This document shows positions 1-6,028 of a stretch of DNA of 7,446 bases, one piece after another. This DNA comes from Thermoplasmatota archaeon (lineage in GTDB: Bacteria > Pseudomonadota > Gammaproteobacteria > Burkholderiales > Thiobacillaceae). The translations under genes were made by a program, and so were the position numbers. How positions within the stretch are numbered: position 1 is the first letter of the stretch; each line of letters opens with the position of its first letter. The stretch spans positions 1 through 7,446 of the forward strand of contig JAMCVR010000238.1 in assembly GCA_023475455.1 (NCBI GenBank), read 5' to 3'. The notes beneath the pieces were generated by a model that did not search any database, was not told where the DNA came from, and was given only the letters and a program-made list of their open reading frames with translations.

Positions 1-297
1 GTGTACGACCCGGTTGCTGCTGTCGCGCACCTCGATCATTTTGAGGCCGCCGTCATGCCGCAGCGTTTCGACGATGTCGCGCACGCTGGCATCATCCTGT
101 TGCGCCAGTGGCGCAAGCAGGGCCGCTTCCAGGGTTTTCGCAATTTCCTCCACCCGGTGCCCGGCCTGTATTTGCAGGGCGTCGGTGGTGAGCTGCACCC
201 CGTTTGCGATGAGGAAGCTCAGCATCACGGCTTCCACGCCCAGTGCGGCGAGCGTGAGCTTGTAGCGCAGCGAGAGCCGCTCCAGCCACGCCTTCAT
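1..297 (-). CDS. Membrane-anchored sensor protein, N-terminal part (gene leaves the window)
   Basis: The first 99 residues are visible; the rest lies beyond the left edge. The protein starts MKAWLERLSLRYKL, a short basic cytoplasmic tail. One hydrophobic segment follows at about residues 13-35 (LTLAALGVEAVMLSFLIANG). The remainder, about residues 36-99, is a polar, helix-rich stretch that would lie in the periplasm and includes RVEEIAKTLEAALLAPLAQQ. This is the usual start of histidine kinases and of GGDEF/EAL diguanylate cyclases or phosphodiesterases with a periplasmic sensor domain. No output domain is visible, so the signalling type is unknown. The ATG overlaps the TGA of the upstream binding-protein gene (ATGA, 294-297), which indicates translational coupling and fixes the start. 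The context suggests that it reads out ligand binding by that protein; this is inference. Confidence 0.75.
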   Translation of the reverse strand, partial: MKAWLERLSLRYKLTLAALGVEAVMLSFLIANGVQLTTDALQIQAGHRVEEIAKTLEAALLAPLAQQDDASVRDIVETLRHDGGLKMIEVRDSSNRVVH

Positions 298-1662
298 CGG
301 GTTGTCCGCAACAGGTCCTGCACCTGCAGTGCGTAGGGGTGGAAGGCCCGCAGTTCGCTGCCGTCCACGCTGACGAAGCCGGCGTAGCCGCCGCGCTGCA
401 TGAATGCGCGCCCTTCGGGGAGGGTGGCGAAATGCAGCAGCGCTTTGCGTACTGCCTCCGCCTCGGCGTCGCGCAGGCGAGGATGGGTGAGGTACGTCAG
501 GCTGGACAAGGGCGGCGTCTTGGCGAGCACGCGCAATTGCCGGCGCAGTTCGGGAGACAGCAAGGTATAGGTGTGCAGTCCCAGCATGGCGCCATCCGTG
601 CGCCCGTTGATGACCTGCATCACCGCGTTGAGATGACTGCCGGAGATGACGGTCCGGTAATCAATGTCATGTTGGAGCCCCTTCGCGGCCAGTTCGGCGT
701 GGAGGGCCAATACCGCGACGGCGAAGGGGTCGGGTATGGCGATGGTGCGGCCGCGCAATGCTCCCGGTTCATCAAACGGCGAATCGGCCCTGACCGCCAG
801 CAGGCCGTACACCGGCTGGGCATATTTCAGCAGCGGCCGATAACCGGCATCCTGGCGCGCCAGCCAGGCCAGGTGCGGTGCCGTCAGCAGGATGTCGTAT
901 TCGCCCTGGCGGGTTCGCTCGATAAAAGTTTTGAAGTCGCGCGCGCTATAAATGACGACGCCGCGCTGCAGGTGTTTTTCCAGGGTGTCGGCAATCGGCC
1001 GGTACGTTTCGACGATCTGCTTGGCGGTCAAGTGGGGGAACACGCCGAAGACCAGCGGTGCGTCCGCGCCGGAAACGGGGCGGCCCGCAATCAGCAGCAG
1101 GCATCCGAACAGGGCGGCCAACCTGGACCTTCGCGGCCAGTTCGGCGTGGAGGGCCAATACCACGACGGCGAAGGGGTCGGGTATGGCGATGGTGCGGCC
1201 GCGCAATGCTCCCGGTTCATCAAACGGCGAATCGGCCCTGACCGCCAGCAGGCCGTACACCGGCTGGGCATATTTCAGCAGCGGCCGATAACCGGCATCC
1301 TGGCGCGCCAGCCAGGCCAGGTGCGGTGCCGTCAGCAGGATGTCGTATTCGCCCTGGCGGGTTCGCTCGATAAAAGTTTTGAAGTCGCGCGCGCTATAAA
1401 TGACGACGCCGCGCTGCAGGTGTTTTTCCAGGGTGTCGGCAATCGGCCGGTACGTTTCGACGATCTGCTTGGCGGTCAAGTGGGGGAACACGCCGAAGAC
1501 CAGCGGTGCGTCCGCGCCGGAAACGGGGCGGCCCGCAATCAGCAGCAGGCATCCGAACAGGGCGGCCAACCTGGACCGCTGCGTGCGGCGCAAGCCGGCT
1601 GCCTGGGCGGGCGCATAAGGAATGAGGCTGGGCAGCCCCAGCCTCAGGGCAGATAGACGCAA
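294..1662 (-). pseudogene. PhnD-type (phosphate/phosphonate family) periplasmic substrate-binding protein, frame broken by an internal 448-bp tandem duplication
   Basis: The mature protein (ADAPLVFGVFPHLTAKQ through GEYDILLTAPHLAWLARQ to the C-terminal LRTTR) matches the PhnD-like periplasmic binding family (phosphonate-bd, PF12974), recognised by eye. A hydrophobic signal segment, LAALFGCLLLIAG, precedes it. The likely start is TTG at 1662, 16 bp after the argA stop and 8 bases from an AAGGA site; a TTG at 1593 would give a more typical signal peptide. The 448-bp duplication is not a multiple of three. From 1662 the frame is native for about 178 residues, then shifts and stops at 946. A second frame, open from ATG 1271 to 294, begins with about 48 out-of-frame residues and then carries the signal core and the whole mature domain. 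Collapsing one copy gives an uninterrupted 306-aa protein of normal family length. No ABC permease or ATPase gene is visible. The protein sits between argA and a membrane sensor, so a sensory rather than transport role is plausible. Confidence 0.8.
680..1577. repeat. Tandem direct duplication, period 448 bp (copies 680-1129 and 1128-1577)
   Basis: The two copies match at every position I compared except one: G at 715 against A at 1163, which exchanges Ala and Val in the binding protein. They share two bases (CC, 1128-1129) at the junction. Identity stops sharply at 679/1127 on the left and 1130/1578 on the right. No inverted repeats, target-site duplications or transposase flank it. The period is 3n+1, so it shifts the frame of the gene it lies in. 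Confidence 0.95.
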
Positions 1663-1670
1663 GCTTGAGT

Positions 1671-1675
1671 TCCTT
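1671..1675 (-). promoter_or_regulatory. Ribosome binding site AAGGA for the binding-protein gene
   Basis: Read on the minus strand, AAGGA lies just after the argA stop codon (1681-1679) and 8 bases before the TTG at 1662. It is the best Shine-Dalgarno match near the gene and favours TTG 1662 over the internal TTG at 1593. It also suggests that argA and the binding-protein gene share one transcript. Confidence 0.5.
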
Positions 1676-1678
1676 GTT

Positions 1679-3316
1679 TTACAGCGATTTTTGCAGAACC
1701 TTGGATTTCCGCTTGTAGTTATACAGCGCCTGCTTGCTTTTCGGCAGGTGGTCGGGGCTGCTGTCGACGAAGCCGCGCTCCTCGAACCAGTGCTCGGTGC
1801 GGGTGGTCAGCACGAACAGTTTTCCGAAACCGGCTTTTTTGCCTCTTTTCTCGGCTTCCGCCAGCAGCAGGTCGCCAAAGCCGCGACCCCGAAACTCCCT
1901 GGAGACGGCCAGGCAGGCGAGTTCGGCCGCCTGCTCTTCGGGAAAGGGATAGAGCGCGGCGCAGCCGGCGACGACGCCGTCGGATTCGAGCACCAGGAAG
2001 CGCTCGATTTCCATTTCCAGCAGTTCGCGCGAGCGCCGCACCAGGATGCCCTCGCGCTCCAGCGGCTCGATCAGGCCGAGGATGCCGCCGACGTCGTCGA
2101 TGGTGGCGGCGCGCAGGGTTTCCAGCGGCGCCGGGGTGACGAGGGTGCCGACGCCTTCGCGGGTGAACAGCTCGGACAGCAGCGCGCCGTCCCGATGGCG
2201 GCTGATGAGGTGCGCGCGCTTGACCCCCTGGGTGCAGGCGGTGATCGCGCACGGCAGGTAGTAGGTCACGTCCTCGGGCAGCTTCTTCGCCTTTTCGAGC
2301 ACCTGCCGCGCCTCGTTGACGGTGAGGGCGTTGTGGATGGCGCGGCCCTTGTCCGGCACGCCCTCGGTATCCATCAGGAAGATCAGCTTGTCGGCCGCGA
2401 GCTCGACCGCCGCCTGGGTGGCCACGTCTTCCAGGCTGAGGTTGAAGATCTCGCCGGTCGGCGAATAGCCGATCGGCGAGAGCAGCACGATGTCGTGCTG
2501 GTCCAGCCGCCGCCGGATCGCGGCGGCGTCGATCTTGCGCACCTCTCCGGTGTGCAGCAGGTCGACGCCGTCGCGCACCCCCAGCGGCTGCGCGGTGACG
2601 AAGTTGCCCGAGGCCACCCGGATGTCGGCGCCGGCCATCGGCGTGTTGGCCAGACCCAGCGACAGCAGCGCCTCGATTTCCACCCGCACCGTGCCGGCGG
2701 CTTCCTTGACGCAGGCGAGCGCGAGCTCGACCGCCGCCTGGGTGGCCACGTCTTCCAGGCTGAGGTTGAAGATCTCGCCGGTCGGCGAATAGCCGATCGG
2801 CGAGAGCAGCACGATGTCGTGCTGGTCCAGCCGCCGCCGGATCGCGGCGGCGTCGATCTTGCGCACCTCTCCGGTGTGCAGCAGGTCGACGCCGTCGCGC
2901 ACCCCCAGCGGCTGCGCGGTGACGAAGTTGCCCGAGGCCACCCGGATGTCGGCGCCGGCCATCGGCGTGTTGGCCAGACCCAGCGACAGCAGCGCCTCGA
3001 TTTCCACCCGCACCGTGCCGGCGGCTTCCTTGACGCAGGCGAGCGCCGTGTCGTCGGTGACGCGCAGGCCGTTGACGTAGCGGATCGCGGTGCCGCTCTC
3101 GGTCAGCCGCGCCTCCACCTGCGGCCGCACGCCGTGCACCAGCACCAGCCGCACGCCCAGGCTGTTCAGCAGGTTGACGTCGTGCGCCAGCTGCACGAAG
3201 CCGCCGTCCGCCACCAGTTCGCCGCCAAAGGCGATGACGAAGGTCTTGCCGCGAAAGCCGTGGATGTACGGCGCGGCGGAGCGGAACCAGTGGACGAAAT
3301 CGGCGGTGTCTTTCAA
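1679..3316 (-). CDS. argA: N-acetylglutamate synthase (amino-acid N-acetyltransferase) with an internal 108-residue in-frame duplication
   Basis: ArgA transfers an acetyl group from acetyl-CoA to glutamate, the first step of arginine synthesis, in the cytoplasm. The N-terminal part is the amino-acid-kinase-like domain that binds arginine for feedback control in proteobacterial ArgA (FVHWFRSAAPYIHGFRGKTF near residue 7, LVLVHGVRPQVEARL near 57). The C-terminal GNAT acetyltransferase domain shows the acetyl-CoA-binding stretch SREFRGRGFGDLLLAEAE. The protein is 545 aa as written, against about 435-450 for the family. The excess is a tandem copy of 108 residues: ALACVKEAAGTVRVEIEALL starts at residue 91 and again at 199. 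Removing one copy gives 437 aa. The duplication lies inside the kinase-like fold, so this version may fold poorly if real. The start is TTG at 3316, with no clear Shine-Dalgarno site and no ATG or GTG close upstream in frame. It leads the minus-strand operon. Confidence 0.93.
   Translation of the reverse strand: MKDTADFVHWFRSAAPYIHGFRGKTFVIAFGGELVADGGFVQLAHDVNLLNSLGVRLVLVHGVRPQVEARLTESGTAIRYVNGLRVTDDTALACVKEAAGTVRVEIEALLSLGLANTPMAGADIRVASGNFVTAQPLGVRDGVDLLHTGEVRKIDAAAIRRRLDQHDIVLLSPIGYSPTGEIFNLSLEDVATQAAVELALACVKEAAGTVRVEIEALLSLGLANTPMAGADIRVASGNFVTAQPLGVRDGVDLLHTGEVRKIDAAAIRRRLDQHDIVLLSPIGYSPTGEIFNLSLEDVATQAAVELAADKLIFLMDTEGVPDKGRAIHNALTVNEARQVLEKAKKLPEDVTYYLPCAITACTQGVKRAHLISRHRDGALLSELFTREGVGTLVTPAPLETLRAATIDDVGGILGLIEPLEREGILVRRSRELLEMEIERFLVLESDGVVAGCAALYPFPEEQAAELACLAVSREFRGRGFGDLLLAEAEKRGKKAGFGKLFVLTTRTEHWFEERGFVDSSPDHLPKSKQALYNYKRKSKVLQKSL
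2396..3046. repeat. Tandem direct duplication, period 324 bp (copies 2396-2722 and 2720-3046)
   Basis: The two 327-bp copies appear identical base for base. They overlap by three bases (CGC, 2720-2722) at the junction. Identity ends at 2395/2719 and 2723/3047. The period is divisible by three, so argA stays open and gains 108 residues. No mobile-element features are seen at the ends. Confidence 0.95.
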
Positions 3317-3357
3317 CGGAATGGCCCGGCAGGGTGGGATTGATGCGAAGGATACCG

Positions 3358-3384
3358 AAAAAACCCCCCGCGTCGCGCAGGGGG
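3358..3384 (-). terminator. Rho-independent terminator or attenuator in the argA leader
   Basis: Read on the minus strand there is a GC stem, CCCCC-T-GCG paired with CGC-GGGGG (one bulged base, three-base loop), followed at once by six T residues. It reads toward argA and ends about 40 bases before its TTG start. No minus-strand gene lies between it and the rsmE terminator region, so it may attenuate argA transcription. Alternatively it may stop antisense transcripts from the right, with the argA promoter squeezed downstream of it. No arginine-rich leader peptide was found. Confidence 0.65.
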
Positions 3385-3398
3385 CAACACAAGCACGA

Positions 3399-3415
3399 GA
3401 ATAAATGGAATAAAT
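3399..3415. promoter_or_regulatory. AT-rich direct repeat in the divergent argA / dsrE-like intergenic region
   Basis: GAATAAAT occurs twice with a 9-bp period (3399-3406 and 3408-3415) in otherwise GC-rich DNA, between the divergent argA and DsrE-family genes. It could hold -10 elements for either direction or an operator. No clear pair of -35 and -10 boxes could be assigned. Confidence 0.25.
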
Positions 3416-3473
3416 CGGAACGGCCTTGCGTCATAACACAGCAGGACGACACATTTCCGTTTCAATCACCCTG

Positions 3474-3479
3474 AAGGAG
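3474..3479 (+). promoter_or_regulatory. Ribosome binding site AAGGAG of the DsrE-family gene
   Basis: AAGGAG lies 10 bases before ATG 3490. A second in-frame ATG at 3499 would be 19 bases away, so this site decides the start at 3490. Confidence 0.75.
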
Positions 3480-3489
3480 ACTTCGAAAA

Positions 3490-3927
3490 ATGAAAGCCAT
3501 GAACAAGATGCTGGGCGCCCTGCTGGGCGGTACATTGATGATGGGCGCACTGGCGCTGCCGACCGCCGCCGTTGCAAGGGATCCCCTCGTTACGCCGAAA
3601 GTGGTGATTCAGGTCAGTGACGGCGATACGGCCAAATGGAATCTGGCGCTGAATAACGCCAAAAACGTCCAGAAGGATCTGAAGGGGGCAAAAATCGAAA
3701 TCGTGGCGTATGGTCCGGGCATTGGCATGCTGAAAGCCGACTCCGAAGTGGCCAACCGCGTCAGCGAAGCCGTCGATTCCGGCATGAAAGTGGTGGCGTG
3801 CCTCAACACCATGAAGGGCCAGAAGCTCACCAAGGAAGACATGAACCCCAAGATTGGTTACGTTCAGGCCGGCGTGGTGGAACTCATGGACCGTCAGGCG
3901 GAGGGGTATGCCTACATTCGTCCCTGA
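3490..3927 (+). CDS. Periplasmic DsrE-family protein
   Basis: This 145-aa protein has a clear signal peptide: a basic start (MKAMNKM), a hydrophobic core at about residues 8-24, and probable cleavage after AVA at residue 29. The mature part has the small alpha/beta DsrE/DsrF-like fold pattern: KVVIQVSDGDTAKWNLAL near 37, a strand KIEIVAYGPGIGML near 68, and the family signature with Cys104 (VVACLNTMKGQKLTKEDM) followed by IGYVQAGVVELMDRQAEGYA. Family members include sulfur-carrier subunits of oxidative sulfur metabolism, but exported single-gene versions like this one have no firmly established role. Cys104 may carry a persulfide; this is inference. No dsr, sox or tus genes are nearby. It appears monocistronic, with its own AAGGAG site and a strong terminator at 3941-3970. 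Confidence 0.88.
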   Translation: MKAMNKMLGALLGGTLMMGALALPTAAVARDPLVTPKVVIQVSDGDTAKWNLALNNAKNVQKDLKGAKIEIVAYGPGIGMLKADSEVANRVSEAVDSGMKVVACLNTMKGQKLTKEDMNPKIGYVQAGVVELMDRQAEGYAYIRP

Positions 3928-3940
3928 TGGAGTCGGGCGT

Positions 3941-3970
3941 AAAAACCGGGCGCAGGCCCGTTTTTTTTTT
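3941..3970. terminator. Bidirectional Rho-independent terminator between the DsrE-family gene and rsmE
   Basis: A five-pair GC stem, CGGGC (3947-3951) with GCCCG (3956-3960), and a GCAG loop are followed by ten T residues (3961-3970). Five A residues (3941-3945) precede it, giving a T run on the other strand. It therefore can end the rightward DsrE-family transcript and the leftward rsmE transcript. Both genes stop within 20 bases of it. Confidence 0.88.
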
Positions 3971-3985
3971 ACGCCTGTTGCCGGC

Positions 3986-4714
3986 TCAAAAATCACCCCA
4001 TAGCGTCTGCATCGCCGCCAGCGCCGCCAGCGCGGCGGTTTCGGTACGCAGCACGCGCGGACCGAGCCGTACCGGGGCGGCCCCCGCCGCCTGCAGCGCA
4101 GCGATCTCGTCGGCCTCGAATCCGCCTTCGGGTCCGGCCACCAGCCAGTCCTGCGCGGCCGGTGGCGGCAGGTCGGCCAGCCGCGCCTCGGCCAGCGGCG
4201 ACAGGAACAGCAGCCGCGCGCCTTGTTGCTGGCCGAGCCAGTGCGCCAGCGGCAGCGGCGGCGCCACTGCGGGAACCTGGTTGCGCCCGCACTGCTCGCA
4301 AGCGCTCGCCACCACGCCCTGCCAGTGCGCGAGGCGACGGTCGGCGCGTTCGCCCGCCAGCTTCACCACGCTGCGCCTGGCGGCGATCGGCTGGATCGCC
4401 GCCACCCCTAGTTCGACCGCCTTTTGCAGTGTGTAGTCCATGCGTTCGCCGCTCGAGATGCCCTGCGCCAGCATCACGCGCAAGCGCGATTCGCGTTCGA
4501 TATCGGCAAAGTCGCTGACGCTGACCGCCACCTCGTCCTTGTGGATGCGCTCGATGCGTGCGGTGTACTGGCCGCCGCGACCGTTGAACAGGGTGATGGC
4601 GTCGCCCACCGCCAGCCGCAGCGCGCGGGCAGCGTGGCGTGCCGGGCCGGGCGGCAGGCTGAAACGGGCACCGGGGGCGAGCGGCTGATCGAGATAAAAA
4701 CGCGGTGCGGACAT
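3986..4714 (-). CDS. rsmE: 16S rRNA (uracil-1498-N3)-methyltransferase
   Basis: RsmE methylates N3 of U1498 in 16S rRNA within assembled 30S subunits, using S-adenosylmethionine. The 242-aa product has the family length of about 240-250. The N-terminal part is a PUA-like RNA-binding domain (RFYLDQPL near residue 5, HAARALRLAVGD near 27, ITLFNGRGGQYTARI near 40). The C-terminal SPOUT knot carries SGERMDYTLQKAVELGV near 88, ACEQCGRNQVP near 138, the cofactor loop VAGPEGGFEADE near 192 and LRTETAALAAL near 222. The ATG at 4714 begins MSAPRFYLDQ, the usual position. The frame stays open far upstream, but that part is antisense to the next genes and is not coding. It is divergent from the thioredoxin-fold gene across 45 bp. 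CATAAT on the minus strand lies only six bases before the ATG; if used as a -10 box, the message would have almost no leader. Confidence 0.96.
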   Translation of the reverse strand: MSAPRFYLDQPLAPGARFSLPPGPARHAARALRLAVGDAITLFNGRGGQYTARIERIHKDEVAVSVSDFADIERESRLRVMLAQGISSGERMDYTLQKAVELGVAAIQPIAARRSVVKLAGERADRRLAHWQGVVASACEQCGRNQVPAVAPPLPLAHWLGQQQGARLLFLSPLAEARLADLPPPAAQDWLVAGPEGGFEADEIAALQAAGAAPVRLGPRVLRTETAALAALAAMQTLWGDF

Positions 4715-4759
4715 CTTGGTATTATGCCGGCATTGTCCAGAAACTCTGCGGAGCGCGTC
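4715..4759. promoter_or_regulatory. 45-bp divergent promoter region between rsmE and the thioredoxin-fold gene
   Basis: The gap contains a perfect 10-bp palindrome, ATGCCGGCAT (4724-4733), next to TATTAT (4720-4725), which resembles a -10 box on the plus strand. The overlapping CATAAT on the minus strand resembles one for rsmE. No good -35 boxes are seen at standard spacing. CGGAG at 4749-4753 is the ribosome binding site for the gene starting at 4760. Confidence 0.35.
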
Positions 4760-5317
4760 ATGGTTTCCCTCACCACCCCGGTGTGCGATTTCGACTGGAA
4801 AGCGCCCGATTTCAGTCTGCCCGGCGTCGACGGCAAGATATGGACGCTGAAGGATGCGATGGGCCCGAATGGCCTGCTGGTCATGTTCATCTGCAACCAT
4901 TGCCCCTATGTGAAGGCGATCCGCCCGCGGCTGGTGCGCGATCTGGCCGAACTCGGGCGGCACGGCATCCACGCCATCGCCATCATGTCGAACGACCCCA
5001 CCGACTACGCCGAGGACTCGTTCGACAACATGAAGCGGGTGGCGGCGGAATTCGGTTTCCCCTTCCCCTACGTGATCGACGAAACGCAGGAGGTGGCGAA
5101 AGCCTACGGCGCGGTGTGCACGCCGGACTTTTTCGGATTCAACCGCGATTTCGAATTGCAATACCGCGGCCGCTTCGACGCGTCGCGCAAGGAAACCGCG
5201 CCCGAGGATGCGCGTCGCGACCTGTTCGAGGCGATGAAGGAAATCGCCGCCACCCAGCGCGGTCCCGCCGAACAGATTCCCGGCATGGGCTGCTCGATCA
5301 AGTGGAAAAGCGAATGA
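4760..5317 (+). CDS. Thioredoxin-fold (AhpC/TSA-like) family protein
   Basis: This 185-aa protein has no signal peptide and is probably cytoplasmic. It belongs to the redoxin group of small thioredoxin-family proteins close to peroxiredoxin/ResA types. Seen in order: APDFSLPGVDGKIWTLKDA near residue 15, the active-site-like motif CNHC (residues 45-48) in MFICNHCPYVKAIRP, SNDPTDYAEDSFDNM near 77, and the resolving or structural cysteine with a cis-proline-type loop, AVCTPDFFGFN near 118. The end, GMGCSIKWK near 175, is typical of this subgroup. CNHC suggests thiol-disulfide or peroxide chemistry; the substrate is unknown. The start at 4760 is supported by CGGAG six bases upstream. The last 178 bases of the gene lie in the 652-bp duplication, so a second, promoterless 3' end occurs at 5792-5969. 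The first copy is complete. Confidence 0.92.
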   Translation: MVSLTTPVCDFDWKAPDFSLPGVDGKIWTLKDAMGPNGLLVMFICNHCPYVKAIRPRLVRDLAELGRHGIHAIAIMSNDPTDYAEDSFDNMKRVAAEFGFPFPYVIDETQEVAKAYGAVCTPDFFGFNRDFELQYRGRFDASRKETAPEDARRDLFEAMKEIAATQRGPAEQIPGMGCSIKWKSE

Positions 5318-5318
5318 A

Positions 5319-5344
5319 GGGCGTGGCATCGCGATGCCGCGCCC
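5319..5344 (+). other. Strong intergenic hairpin after the thioredoxin-fold gene
   Basis: GGGCGTGGCAT and ATGCCGCGCCC form an 11-pair stem (one G-T pair) around a CGCG loop, starting two bases after the TGA. It contains the perfect 14-bp palindrome GGCATCGCGATGCC. No T run follows, so it is not a standard terminator. It may be a weak terminator or an mRNA-stabilising or processing structure between two co-transcribed genes. It recurs at 5971-5996 in the second repeat copy. Confidence 0.6.
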
Positions 5345-5368
5345 GCTTGCTGCGAACGGGCCTTGAAC

Positions 5369-6028
5369 ATGCTTGAACAGGTCGAGGCGCTGGTTCGCGA
5401 GGTTGCGCAGCGCGAGGTCACCCCGCGCTTTCTCAAGGTGACGCACAGTCACAAGGTGGACGGCAGCCTGTTCACCGAGGCCGACGCGGCGACGCAGGCC
5501 GCGCTCGAGGCGGCGTTGCCCCGGATCAGGGACGTGCCGGTGCTGGGCGAGGAGATGACCGAGCGGCGGCAGCACGAGGCCTGGGATGCCGGACGCGACG
5601 GCTTGTGGTGCGTCGATCCGATCGACGGCACCTCCAACTTCGTCGCCGGCGTGCCCTATTTCGCCGTGTCGGTGGCCTATCTCTACAAGGGCGAGCGCCA
5701 GCTCGGCGTGGTGTACGACCCCGTCGCCGACGAGATGTTCACCGCCGAGCGCGGGCGCGGCGCGCATCTGAACGGGACCCGGCTGCCCTTGCAACCGCGA
5801 TTTCGAGTTGCAATACCGCGGCCGCTTCGACGCGTCGCGCAAGGAAACCGCGCCCGAGGATGCGCGTCGCGACCTGTTCGAGGCGATGAAGGAAATCGCC
5901 GCCACCCAGCGCGGTCCCGCCGAACAGATTCCCGGCATGGGCTGCTCGATCAAGTGGAAAAGCGAATGAAGGGCGTGGCATCGCGATGCCGCGCCCGCTT
6001 GCTGCGAACGGGCCTTGAACATGCTTGA
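5369..6028 (+). pseudogene. Truncated 5' copy of the inositol-monophosphatase-family gene, fused out of frame
   Basis: The frame from ATG 5369 encodes the same first 141 residues as the intact gene at 6021, including GEEMTE and the metal-binding WCVDPIDGTSNF. At 5792 it runs into the second repeat copy in the wrong frame. It adds about 78 residues of out-of-frame thioredoxin-gene and spacer sequence (arginine-rich, for example RRVAQGNRARG) and stops at 6028, inside the start of the intact gene. It lacks the C-terminal metal ligand motif WDYAAG, so it should be inactive. It exists only because of the 652-bp duplication. It would be expressed ahead of the intact gene if the duplication is real. 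Confidence 0.85.
5792..5969 (+). pseudogene. 3' fragment of the thioredoxin-fold gene
   Basis: This is the last 178 bases of the gene at 4760-5317 repeated by the duplication, with one synonymous change at 5807. It has no start codon, no ribosome binding site and no CNHC region. It ends at the equivalent TGA and GCSIKWKSE terminus. It is a by-product of the duplication and no separate product is expected. Confidence 0.85.

Noticed and set aside
339..1656. Plus-strand open frames of 300 and 234 codons opposite the binding-protein gene
   Set aside because: They mirror the minus-strand gene, including its duplication, and show no recognisable domain or ribosome binding site.
1622..3343. A 573-codon plus-strand open frame opposite argA
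   Set aside because: It is antisense to a well-recognised ArgA, has low-complexity Gln/Arg/Gly-rich composition, repeats exactly where argA is duplicated, and matches no family I know. It is a high-GC shadow frame.
3317..3452. A leader peptide upstream of argA (minus-strand frame from 3452)
   Set aside because: It has no run of arginine codons, no early stop, and continues into argA in another frame. It does not look like an attenuation peptide.
3426..3454. A sigma-70 promoter TTGCGT with a box near 3449 for the DsrE-family gene
   Set aside because: The -10 candidate ACACAT is too poor a match to support.
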